From Trametopsis cervina (Eukaryota > Basidiomycota > Agaricomycetes > Polyporales > Irpicaceae), in the NCBI GenBank assembly GCA_022385755.1, contig MU278358.1:449133-513132 (forward strand): a DNA stretch of 64,000 nucleotides, in the 5' to 3' direction. The translations under genes were made by a program, and so were the position numbers. Positions 11,406 through 21,793 of the stretch are shown piece by piece (positions within the stretch are counted from its first letter, which is position 1; every line of letters begins with the position of its first letter). A model generated the notes under the pieces. That model searched no databases and was not told the origin of the DNA. It saw only the letters and a program-made list of their open reading frames with translations.

Positions 11406-13646
11406 TCAACACTTCTCCTTCTCCTCCCGTCTGCGCATCACCTCCTGCTTCTCCCTCCTCAGCCTCCCGCTCGTGCGCACGCCGAACCCGTCCTTGAATA
11501 CCATCTGCACCTCCTCCAAGCTCAGCCCCGCCGTCTCCGGGAAACAGAACAGACAGAATATCCATCCGAGCAGACACAATCCCGCGTAGAACCCGAATGC
11601 GCCGGAGGGCGTGATGCGGTCCATGAGTGAGAGGTATGTGGACCCGATGAGTAAATTGCCTGCCCAATTGCAGAACGTCGCGAGGGAGGTTCCGATCCCG
11701 CGCACTGTGAGTAATAACAGACGTTAGTTGAGAAACGAAAGGTGAAATAATGGAGGGTGGTGGAAAGACTTGCCTTCGAGGCTGAAGAGCTCGCCCTGCT
11801 GCCAGGGGACGTTCCCGAGGCCGGTCGCGTACGATGCGACGTAGAAAATCATAGACACGAGCACGATCGCGGACCACGCCTTCGAGTAGTCCGCGCCGTC
11901 GACGAGGTTTCCGCCCGTGTGCTTCGTGAGGTCTAGATAAGCGTGAACGTGTGTCAGTCAATATAAACTGTTCAGATGCCTAACAACATATGCGCCTAAG
12001 GATGGGTACACGCACAGAAGAACGAGATGCTCGCGAGGACGAGACCAACAACCATGCCCGGCGCAGACACGATCATGATCTTCCGTCTGCCGATGATATC
12101 GATGTACTTCAGTGCGAAGAGCGTGAAGAGGAAGTTCGTGCCGGAGACGATGAGGCCGACTGCTGTGGGGTCGTTGAACCCGATCTCTTTGAAGATCGTC
12201 GCGCTGTAGTACATGAGAGTGTTGAACCCAGAGAGCTGCTGGAAAGCTTGCATGCCGCAGCCGACGACTGTGCGAGAGTGGGAAAACGTAGATGTTAACG
12301 TTTATGAATGTCTGGTAGAGAGGGGGGCACTTACTGACGGCACGTCGATTGATTGGATTCAGGAACGCCATGCCCAGGCGTTGGAAAAGCGTCGTCGAAT
12401 CCGAGATTTCGATGCTCTTCCTAACCGCTGAATGCAAAGCTCTAACCTGTGAATGATATCAGATGCCGCCTTTCGGGCAGAATTCAATGCCATGTCAGAC
12501 CGACCTTAAGCGAGACTTGATTGGGCGTCGCATACGCATAGATCCTCGACATGACCCGATGAGCGCTGTCCATGTGTCCGCGTCGGATGAGGATACGGGC
12601 TGCGGGACATAAATCAGGTTGGAGCAAAGTAGTAGAGACGTGATGTGCTTACGCGATTCCGGGAGGAAGAGGAGCAGGAGACATTGGATACCTGCTGGGA
12701 CGGCGCCTAGACCGACCATCCACCGCCATCCCCCGTGCATGTGCTCAAACGCGGCCCCTACAGTGCCAGAATTAGGCTCCATTGGTCAATCTACGTCAGG
12801 GGATTTGGACTCGTACCAATGCCATATGCTATGACCTGACCGCCGGTAATCATAACGACGTTCAGGACCACCATACGCCCCCGCTGACGAGTGGGTGACA
12901 GCTCTTGGATGTAAAGAGGTGCGACGCAAGAAGCGAGGCCCACACCGACTCCAATGAGGAAGCGACATCCGATCTGAGTACAACATGTCTTAAGCTGCTT
13001 TGCGATGGAACACCAAATAAGGGCCGAACTGACCATAGACCAGACGGAGTGGCAGACAGCTTGACCAATAGCACCACCAATAAACACAATGTCGGCGATA
13101 CCGAGGACAGGCTTGCGTCCGACGAAATCTGAAAGCATGCCCGCTACCAAGCCGCCGATGAGGGCGCCTAGTGTCGTAGCCGAGGTGATAAATTCCTAGG
13201 AGGCGCACAAGACGTTCAAAACATGTACAGCTCGGGAAGGAACGCTATTTAGTGGAGTACCTTCTGTCCAGAAGAGAGCTCTGCGGGTCCGAGATCGGAA
13301 CCTATGCTCACAAGAGCGCCGGATATAACGCCAGTATCATAACCTGGTTCGTGGTCAAAGGTGTACATTGGTGCATCGGTTGTAGTTGAGCTTACCGAAG
13401 AGTAAGCCAGAGATGCTCGTGCATAGTACGAGAAGCCAGATGAACCAGTTCGTCTTGTCCTCGCCTTCTGCGACGACCGCAAGCTCGGAGATCTCGCCAG
13501 CTTCGGTGAGCTTCGAGATGTCTTCCGCTTCGATATAGCTGGTCCAACGTCATATGAGCGTTCGGCTAGCAGAATCTGAGATGACTGTGGCTGCACCTTT
13601 GTCTGGACTCTTTCGAGTCTCGCTTTTCGTCTACCGGGCTGCTCAT
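11406..13646 (-). CDS. MFS sugar/polyol transporter, myo-inositol (ITR) type
   Basis: Twelve-helix major facilitator transporter of the plasma membrane, probably H+-coupled. Eleven exons: complement of 11406..11704, 11774..11932, 12016..12267, 12335..12446, 12505..12599, 12653..12757, 12817..12973, 13034..13195, 13261..13343, 13396..13538, 13597..13646 (538 aa). Family marks include GYDTGVISGAL in helix 1, DFVGRKP in loop 2-3, GVGVGLASCVAPLYIQELSP, PESPR before the central loop, QQLSGFNTLMYYS in helix 7, GRRK, GNVPWQQGELF followed by VRGIGTS, and PETAGLSLEEVQ at the end. The GNVPWQQ/RGIGTS region matches yeast Itr1/Itr2 better than hexose transporters, hence the inositol suggestion. The intron between 11774 and 11704 has a GC donor (GCAAGT); phase and the E-V-R-G junction support it. 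Confidence 0.9.
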
Positions 13647-15170
13647 GATGGCGAGGAGTAGGAAGAAGACGAAGAAGGGGAAGATAAGCAGAACAGGCTC
13701 TCTTGTAAGCCTGTTGGGATCACCTGTGCAGGGCTTCTGCGAATTTCTGCAGAGACGCTGACGTTCCAGCCAGGGTCATGCGTTCTCCACAGGCGACCAA
13801 CGGGACGCTGCGAGTATATGTAGGAGCGGAGGATGGGCCGATCAAATCTGCATGTGGGCTGCCGTTGTGGGGGGAAGAATAAATTTTCATTCTGATCTGT
13901 GTCCCGGATTTGCCTGCTGTTTTCTACATGAGATATTTCTCCAGAGGGAATGGAGAGTCGTGAGCCAGTAGTGCTGTGCGAAATCAGACGAGCTCGTATA
14001 CAAGTCAACAGCAGCACGGTCACGGGTTGTGTTTTGCGAGCAAGATGAGTGCGGGCAGTGATCCGGAGATGTTGGAGGCATGTCCATGACGTTATTAGTT
14101 CACTGAGATTTGCTGGATGATGACAACACGAGAGTGTTCAAGTGTATTTTATTTGGGTTTGTAAGGACAGAAACCATCTCAGACTTCTGCGGAGGTTATC
14201 CATTGCTGCAAACTTTGAAGCTTGTCACAGAACCGAAAGCTGGGGTGATGGTGGAAGAAACCTTTTGACATTTGCAGGCGCCGGCCTCGTCAATAGAATC
14301 TCCGGGCCGCAAGGTGTAACAGCGATGCCGAGGCCAATGCCAATTCATTGAGAACGTTGTCGGTGTAGAGATTGTTGTGTTACTCGACATACAGGGTGTT
14401 TGGTTTGATGAACAATTCGCGTAAGGAGTCCATGGTCGTCCTGGTAAACGTACGGCGCAAAATGCCGACGCCACAAAGCCTCGACTAACCGTAAGTAGCA
14501 TGTGTGCCTAGCCAGTCTTTCTTATTTATGCATAACATCGATAGGTATTTCTGCCCTTGAGTAACACAGCAGCAGACACAGATAGGAGAATTACTCATTG
14601 ATTGATTCTAATGGTACAGTACTGCAGGATGTGCATACCAAGAATAATAAGTGATGATGTTGAGCGACAAGAAACGAAACGGACAACGACAACTACTACA
14701 CCAGCCAACCACAACCGACACCCTGCCCAAGCAAGAAAAAATGAATGTGAAGAATGAAACAAAGTCCATTGTCAGAGGCGACAGAGAGGAGAGAAATGAG
14801 AGGTGGAAAGTCAGCACGGAAGGAGCGTGTGAGACTCGGCGTACGGTGCGCGAGTCGCGGGTCATAGATAGCGTGAAACAACGAAGGTCCGTCCATGAGG
14901 CAAGATTATGATAGGGTATTCCCTGCCGGACTAATGAGAGGGGCGAGGAATTGGAAGGCGATTAAGGAGCGTGAGGAGATGCATGGGCCATATTCATGTT
15001 GGGAGACAGTACTGGTGCAGTTCTGGGTGGGCCCAGGAACCGACTTCTAGGGGGTTCCACGGAAGCGCGAGTAGGCTGGTGGGAGTGTCGAAGTCCGGAT
15101 TGAGGTCGCCGTGGCCAATAGGCCGACGGGCGATGATGAGGTGGGGTGAGGAGGCAGAGAACGCGAATTA
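13647..15170. other. Intergenic interval, 1.5 kb
   Basis: It contains the promoter of the sugar transporter (right of 13646) and the 3' region of the PIP5-kinase gene. Open frames are short and featureless, and I see no repeat or RNA gene. Confidence 0.4.
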
Positions 15171-17741
15171 TTACTCAGATTTGAATCGCGCGCCTCCTTC
15201 GCCGCCGCGCATGATGGCCTTCATGAATGAGAAGAACCTGTCTGAGTACTCGGCTGGAGGGACCGGACTGATTTTATGCTGCACGCCAATGTCAGAAAGG
15301 ATTCAACGAGCAGTGGTTCACGAAATGACTCACTATATCAGCCGACAACCCCTTCCAAACGTGTTCGATCTTTTTTAGTGTGTTATATGGCGTCAAGATG
15401 TCGATGATACCAAGATAATATATGTGGTCGAGGTTGACGTTCTCCTCGTCCGTAGCGCGGATGCCGCCATCTTCCTGATAGAAGATAAGATGTTGTCGTT
15501 CGCCGTGGTCTTCGTCGGGTAGGGAGACGCTTTCACCAAGATCCTGCGGATCCGACTCGCGTACAAGCCGGCGCATGGCGATGATCTCTGGCGATGAGCC
15601 CTTGACTTGCGTTGGTTTGCGCTTGATTACTGGCACCGCCGGCTGAAGATTATCGCACTTTCAGTTAAGGTGGAACGAGCACCAGTATGACATAACTCAC
15701 CGAGAACACTCGCAACGTGTTTCGCCGCACGTTATCTCGATTTCCGCGAGACATATTGTGTATGCCGACGAGCAGGGAGTAATCCATGACATGGATATTC
15801 TTCAGCAGCTCCGAGTCTCTCCTTATCTGCTCCGTCAACAACGCACGCTTCTCCGGCCCAATCTCCAGCTGCTTCCCGCGATTTATCCAGTTGAGGTCCT
15901 TCAGCACCGCCCTCGGGTTCACCGCTGCCTTCTCTTCCGAATACTCCCGCCCCACGGTACTGCCCTTCAAGTCGTACGTCTCGTGCACATCCTTATGTGG
16001 CGGGAAGAGGTTGTTCATGATCACGAAGTGTATCTTCTTCCCTCGCGGGAGCTTCACTCTATGTAGGCCATAGAATCTCGACAGCAGCGTATGTGGGTTG
16101 TCCTTCACGTGCTCATAATACTGGGGGAGGATGCGCCGCAGGAACTTATGCTCGGTGTGATGTATCGTCTTGATGATGAAGCGGTAATCCCTGGAGAAGT
16201 AGAAGAACGAGCCAGACTTGCCCGGCGAGCCGAGCTCGGAGAGGATGTATTTGGCGGTGAGGGAGAGGAGGTAGTCAGCTGGATCAAGGTGGAAGTACTT
16301 CTCGCGCAGTTCCCGGAAGACCCACGGTGCGTAGTCCTTGAACTTGAAGTCATACTTCGCCGAAGGTGTCAGTTCATTTCCCACACTGCATTCGTATCCC
16401 ATATCAGCATCAGCGCAACTCATGGAAAGCGGGATCAACGAAGAAGAAAACAAAGACGCACATATCAAAGGAGTACTTATGCGCGGCAGTAAAGTCTTCA
16501 AGCTCTAAGGTCCTCCGCGGCTTCGCCTGCCACCTCGACACTGCGATCCGTATGCCCGTCAACATGTTGTACATCAACACGTAGTTAACATGCCCCTCTC
16601 CGATAAGGTTCCCCACCAAGGGCTTATCCTCGTTCTTCGAAAACGCACGGACGAGCGAGGCAGTCCTCGTCAGCGCCCGTTCCGTGTCCTGCTTCGCTCT
16701 CTCATGTTCCGCCTCCCGCGCAGCCTTCTCTCTCCTCGACAGCCTCTCCTTCCGAATCTGCTCCGCCTGCTGCTGTATGTCCGTCGCGAGCTCTCCAAGC
16801 TCGGCGTCACCGTCGGGCTCGAACGAGCTCTGCCCGCCGTGTATCGTCGCCGTCCGCGCAGGGGGCGGTCGGGACATTGATGGGAAAGGCGATGCCGATC
16901 CTATCGTGTTTCGGCGCACATACTTGTGCTGATGCGGTGCATGCAAAAGTCCGTCAGACCCGTCCTCGTTCAGGGAGCCGTCGAGAGCAGTATCCGAGTT
17001 GTTCGTGAGCGTGCGCGTTATTCGGTTCGACTTGCACGTGAACGACGCCTTTGTCTCGGCTGACGAACGGTGCGACAGACTCTGCGTATGTGACAGCCGT
17101 GATGGGGCCTTGGCCGCGAATGGCCGCGAGGACGACCCGGACGGGAGGGCTGCGGGGTCCTCGAAGGTTACTGGACGCACGTTGGGCGAGGGCTGCGGAG
17201 GCAGCTTTGGCGACTGGGAGTGGGTGGACGGCGCTTGGATGGCGAACCCTGAATCCTCGTCTTGGTCGAAGTCGTCTTCGTGTTCTGTGTGGCTGGCAGG
17301 CGGTGACGGTGGAGGAGGGCCTGCACCGTCGGATACGACAGACTGGCGGTCGCCGTCTAGGATGCGGTCCGGCACCGCCCGTACGAGGGAAGCCCCTACC
17401 TTGGAGAAGAAGGGCTCTGGAACAGGACCCGTACGTATCTCTACACGATCGTCCGTCACCTTCACGATATGCACCTCAGATGAGAGACTGTGCGAGCTGT
17501 TGCTCAAGTCTTTGGCGTGGTGGCTGAGGGCGATAGCGTGCAGCGGGTTGATAGACTCAGGCTCGCGCGAGAGGGTGTGCGTCGACGAGTTTGGCGAGCG
17601 GGAGTGTAGGGAAGCGGTTTGCGGCGCCGTCAGATACGTAGTGGCTGAATACGAAGCAGCACTTTGACCAGTCGTATCTTCAATAACATCGGGTGAGGCG
17701 CTGCGCGGGATGTCGAGGGCGGGGGCGACGGTTGCTGCCAT
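15171..17741 (-). CDS. Phosphatidylinositol-4-phosphate 5-kinase (Mss4-like)
   Basis: Makes PI(4,5)P2 from PI4P at the plasma membrane, controlling actin and endocytosis. Exons: complement of 15171..15278, 15334..15642, 15701..16385, 16462..17741 (793 aa). Residues 1 to about 370 are low-complexity, Ser/Pro-rich and probably disordered, with a charged coiled coil just before the kinase domain. The catalytic domain starts at about 385 ([19 protein letters not shown]). It contains [34 protein letters not shown], the DLKGSTVGR motif, [10 protein letters not shown] and, after a variable insert, the Mg-binding [12 protein letters not shown]. It ends with [15 protein letters not shown], the usual family tail. 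The ATG at 17741 is the first Met of the continuous Ser-rich exon; an open frame continues upstream, so a longer N-terminus is not excluded. The gene is divergent from ISY1, 316 bp apart. Confidence 0.92.
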
Positions 17742-18057
17742 AAACGTGGGAAGAACAGAGGATGGGATGCCGAAGTTTGTTGAGACGAGAAAAAAAACAG
17801 TGCAGGTCAGGCGAGACGAGATCTCGAGCTGTAGAGCAGAGTAGTGTGAGAAGAGTTGAGCCGAGCTGAGTACCAGCAGCGATAGCCCCAAGCTGCAGAG
17901 ATCGTCGTGGTTGATGACAAGGGGGTTTGTGTTCGCATGGATTGATGGGGCGCCTGGTACATTGCCTCCGCCAAGCCGAAAAGACGCTGTGTGGTTCTTG
18001 GCTCTTGCTCTCATACTCGTTCGCGCCGCACGCCGTAGGTGACATTCATAGAACAAA
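17742..18057. promoter_or_regulatory. Bidirectional promoter region PIP5K / ISY1
   Basis: 316 bp separate two divergent start codons. No TATA box is obvious on either side. Confidence 0.4.
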
Positions 18058-19292
18058 ATGGTACGCATTCGCACTCTATGAACTAGAGACATCTGCATAA
18101 CACGTATGAACGCAGGCCCGTAATGAAGAGAAGGCGCAGTCCATGCTCTACCGCTTTCGCGAGGCGCAAGCTGCAGAGCTTGGTCTCGGGACACGGAGCG
18201 ACAGGCGGCCGAAGATGGCGAGCACCTGCAAAAGTCTGAGAGAGTGCGAACGGTGGAGAGGAGAAATATTGCGAGAGATTAGTCGGAAGGTGTCCAAGAT
18301 ACAGGACTGTACGTGACGTCTGCACACACCGTTTGACGCGATATACTGACTGTCATGTCTCTGCCCCTTTACAGCGGGCTTGACCGACTACGAAGTGCGA
18401 GATTTGAATGACGAGATTAACAAGCTCCTGCGCGAAAAGAGACACTGGGAGAACCAGATTGTCGCGCTCGGAGGAGCGAATTATAGGCGAAATGTCGCCA
18501 TGTTGGACGATGACGGAAAGGAGGTGCCGGGGACGAAGGGATACAAGTGAGTCGCTAATATTGACCCATTACTCCGCACTCCTTGACTTATACTGCGCCC
18601 GTAGATACTTCGGTCGCGCGAAGGAGCTGCCAGGTGTAAAGGAGATCTTCCAGAGTAAGAAGAAGGAGCAGGAAGAGGAGAACATCGCACAGAACTTCTA
18701 CAAGAAGTTCACAAACCAGGGTCCTGCGTATTTTGGGGACCTCGATGAGCAGGACGGTGCACTGCTCGAGTCGGAACAGGCCGCAGAGGACGAAGGTGCG
18801 TGATATACATTTACGCTTAGGCGATGCTTGCTGCTGGAAACTAAACACTTCCACGCAATGCACACAGAATGGGAAGACGCACACGCGCACATACGAAGAG
18901 CACTCGGCTTGCCCGAAGACGAGCCAACACCCAAACTGTCTCGACCTGCTCCAAACGCAACAATCACCATCACGGACCAGACAAGCGGCACATCACCGTC
19001 TGCGCCCACAGACGCAAAGCGGAAGCTGGCAGACGAAGACGTCGGAATGGAGGACGCGGAGAGTGTGCCCTCGAAACGGCCTCATGTGGACAGCGCGAGC
19101 ATCGGTGGCACGCCGTCCGCGGATGCCACCGCACTCCAACATGCGCGCACGACAGCGGCATATATACACTTTTTGTCTCCTGAAGACCTCGTGCCACCGA
19201 AAATGCCCTCGGCAAAGGAGATGGAGCAATTCCTGCTCGAGCTCAGGAAGAAGGCGCTCCTCGAGGAATACTTCGAAGAGGAGCAGTCATGA
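18058..19292 (+). CDS. ISY1: Pre-mRNA splicing factor ISY1
   Basis: Component of the Prp19-associated (NTC) spliceosome complex that acts around the first catalytic step. Exons: 18058..18060, 18116..18308, 18375..18546, 18605..18795, 18868..19292 (327 aa). The first coding exon is only the ATG, followed directly by a GTACGC donor. The acceptor at 18115 joins it to ARNEEKAQSMLYRFREAQ, the invariant ISY1 N-terminus, which confirms the model. Other conserved blocks are CERWRGEILREISRKVSKIQ, LTDYEVRDLNDEINKLLREK, HWENQIVALGGANYRR and YFGRAKELPGVKEIF. The C-terminal half is more variable and ends in an acidic helix (ELRKKALLEEYFEEEQS). Convergent with the CCC1-like gene. Confidence 0.95.
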
Positions 19293-19505
19293 TACGACTG
19301 GTTTCTCTTTCTTTCACGCTTGTGTATATCTACTACCCCTGAGTGTTCCCATTGGCTGCCACCTTCCTTGCTGTTCCGCTTTGCCATCCTATCGTTTAAA
19401 AAGAAAGAAGTTCTCCAAAGCTGTTATGTTAGGATAATGAGGACAATAAGGTAAGCGTGAAAAAAATACAAGAATGCAGTATATACAATAGGTAAGTGTT
19501 CGATA

Positions 19506-20607
19506 TCATGCCTCCATGAGCGCGACAAGGCCGTATGCCGCTGCCGCAGCTGCTCCACCAACTAGTAGCGTACTAACCGCTCCGTAGACATAGCCGCCGA
19601 CGCCCTGTCCTGCGGCACCAGTTATCCTAGCTTTTACAGCGCCGAATATGAGGAGGACGATGCCGGTGACGATGGACGACCAGATGAGCGCGATATGTGC
19701 TTTCGGTACTATAGGAAAAAAAGAAGTTCGGTCAGGAGGTGCAAACCACACAAAGAGGAAAAACGTCGGTACGTACTGAAAAAGTAGGGCAGCAGAGGGA
19801 TGAAGCCACCGAGCAGGTATCCCATGCCGATTGTGAACGCGGAAACGTACATCCGACGTGTCGTCACCTCCTCGAGGCCCTCTCCAAACTTGAGCAAAAA
19901 CGCAGTAAGCCCGACAGACTTGCTCCACTTGAGGCCGGCATCCTCGAGGGTTCTCGAGCTCGCCGAGTCGCTCCCGACTCCATTCGTGTCGATCTCGACG
20001 TCGCGCAAATTGTTCGCGACTTGACGGCACGTGCGTTCATCGACACCGACGGGCCCGAGTACGCCGTACACCTCGCGCTCCATCTCGCCGTCACAGCTAC
20101 GGAGCACACGCGCGGCGGTGTGTTTCTGCAGGAAACGGTAGTGGTCACGCTCGGCCTGCGAGGCGAGGAAACCGCCGATGCCCATGGATATGGCGCCGGC
20201 GATGAGTTCTGCGAAGCCGCCGAGGATGACGAGCTTGGATTCGCCGAGCGAGGAGAGACCGGCTGTCAGCGCAAAGGGGACAGTCAGGCCGTCGGAGAGG
20301 CCAATGACACTGTGGGTGGGAGGTTAGTGAGGAGTGTAGGATGGACAGGAGTGGGAGGGAACACGTACACGTCTCGTACGACGTCTGGATCGACTAGCGT
20401 CCTATCGTCGTCGTCTTTGAGATCTTTGCAGCACACGCCCGATCTCCCTGGTATGTGGCGATCGCACTTGGCGGGTAACGGTGCAGGCTGAGCGGCGGGC
20501 CCATTCTCGCTGATAGACCACACCGGGGGTTTCTTGCTGAGTGTCTCAGCGGCGGCGTTCCGAGGCGGAAGGGGCACCGAGGCGGGTGTTGATTGCTCGG
20601 AAGACAT
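19506..20607 (-). CDS. CCC1/VIT1-type vacuolar iron/manganese transporter
   Basis: Five-helix transporter that moves Fe2+/Mn2+ into the vacuole. Exons: complement of 19506..19708, 19777..20309, 20369..20607 (324 aa). The hydrophilic N-terminus (about residues 1-80) is Pro-rich. Helix 1 carries VIGLSDGLTVPFALTAGLSS, and the next segment AELIAGAISMGIGGFLASQAE matches the metal-translocating helices of the family. The cytosolic metal-binding linker contains ERDHYRF, CDGEMEREV and EEVTTRRMYVSA. Helices 3-5 are near IGMGYLLGGFIPLLPYFF, IALIWSSIVTGIVLLIFGA and GAVSTLLVGGAAAAAAYG. The ATG at 20607 is the first that gives the usual length. An upstream frame extends to 20793 but looks non-coding. Confidence 0.92.
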
Positions 20608-20915
20608 AAAATCGACCTGTGCAGGAGAGGAGGTGACGCTGGTTCGAGATGAAAGGGGTAGAGGAGGTCGTCGTAGGTCGTGGACGTGGGGATGAGCAAG
20701 CGTAGAGCAAGAAAGGGTGGTGTCAAGGAACTTTTGTGCCCAATGGCAGAGGATAACGCCGTTGGAATAAGCCATGCACGTGACGAGGCACATTGGGGTT
20801 ATCTCAGATCTTTCTCTCAGACGTCACCCAGCCAATCGGGAGCCCGGGAACGCCTCTTCCCGACCTTGCACGTGCGGCCAGGAAGGGATTCTAAGTCACG
20901 CTCTCGTCGAGGCAG

Positions 20916-21456
20916 CTCCCAGGACACGTCGAGCTCTGTTCACTACGTCAATGTCGGTCCGTAGAACCATGTCTTAGACCTATAGGGACAGCCTCTGTTT
21001 GCCTCGTGAGGTCACTCGACGTACTGCGCTGTATTACTAGGCACAGTTGCCTCCGCTGTATGGACGTTCTCTCACGACGACCGCGGGATCCTGGGAATGG
21101 CCTGCGCCTAACAAGAATTCCAATTATCTCATTGGTTCTGTGCATACAGGAAGACTTCGTCTAACAAGAAATCCGATTATCATTGGATCTGCATATACCA
21201 GGAAGACTTCGTCCAATGCAACGTGGTAGATAGCAGGGTACGTGCACCGAGTGCTGAAAGCTTCGTAGTAATAATAGCATCGGCAAGTCCTGAAGATCCT
21301 TCGACATGCTTATTGACCTGATCACTATTCAACGATAGGGCAATTAGGATTGAGTACGGCTACTCCCATCGACAAGACGTAGAAAACGCAGCTTTGGTTA
21401 TTGGTTGGACTGAAATACTGCGATCCGACCGCTAGAACCCAGAGATGCCGCGGGTC
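20916..21456 (+). repeat. Direct repeat R1 (partner at 24115-24560)
   Basis: Blocks shared with R2 in the same order and orientation include CCAGGACACGTCGA, CGGGATCCTGGGAATGGCC (CGGCATCC… in R2), ATTATCTCATTGGTTCT, GAAGACTTCG, CAACGTGGTAGATAGCA and GTCCTGAAGAT. R1 has an extra ~50 bp near its start and an internal tandem duplication, so it is longer than R2. Confidence 0.7.
21107..21213 (+). repeat. Two-copy ~54-bp tandem duplication inside R1
   Basis: The unit beginning CTAACAAGAA and ending AGGAAGACTTCGT occurs at about 21107-21158 and again at about 21161-21213 with a few differences. R2 has the unit once, so the duplication arose after R1 and R2 separated. Confidence 0.7.
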
Positions 21457-21728
21457 GGGCTGACGTCAAATCGTGGACTGGCGGTGTACACGCACATTTG
21501 CACATCCCGCCTGCGCGTGTCTCTGCAGCGGGGAGACTATTCTCAATCAGTGTGCGCGCAAGTTCTGCAGCCCAGAACTTCATGATGCCCTGACCACGGT
21601 ACTAGGTACGTTATACATTACCCATATTTGCATGTTTCCATGTCTCCATGTTTCCGTTTTACCTCTTATCCAAGTACTGTGCTAGTCCTTATAGCCTTTG
21701 AGACTGGACATGGCAGGTCAGCGCGAGA

Positions 21729-21736
21729 CTATAAAT
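21729..21736 (+). promoter_or_regulatory. TATA-like element
   Basis: CTATAAAT lies about 60 bp upstream of the ATG at 21794, a plausible core promoter position for the membrane-protein gene. Confidence 0.4.
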
Positions 21737-21793
21737 GCTTCCGCTTTACACACTCTTCCGGGCCCCATGCAGTAACTTTAGCACTGGAAGAAC

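Larger units (their letters stand above)
20608..21793. other. Intergenic region with repeat R1
   Basis: It holds the CCC1-like promoter, then direct-repeat copy R1 (about 20916-21456), then about 340 bp before the start at 21794, ending in a TATA-like element. No gene is supported. Confidence 0.45.

Noticed and set aside
16999..17667. Plus-strand open frame of 222 codons
   Set aside because: It is antisense to the low-complexity N-terminus of the PIP5-kinase; GC-rich Ser/Pro codons create open antisense frames.
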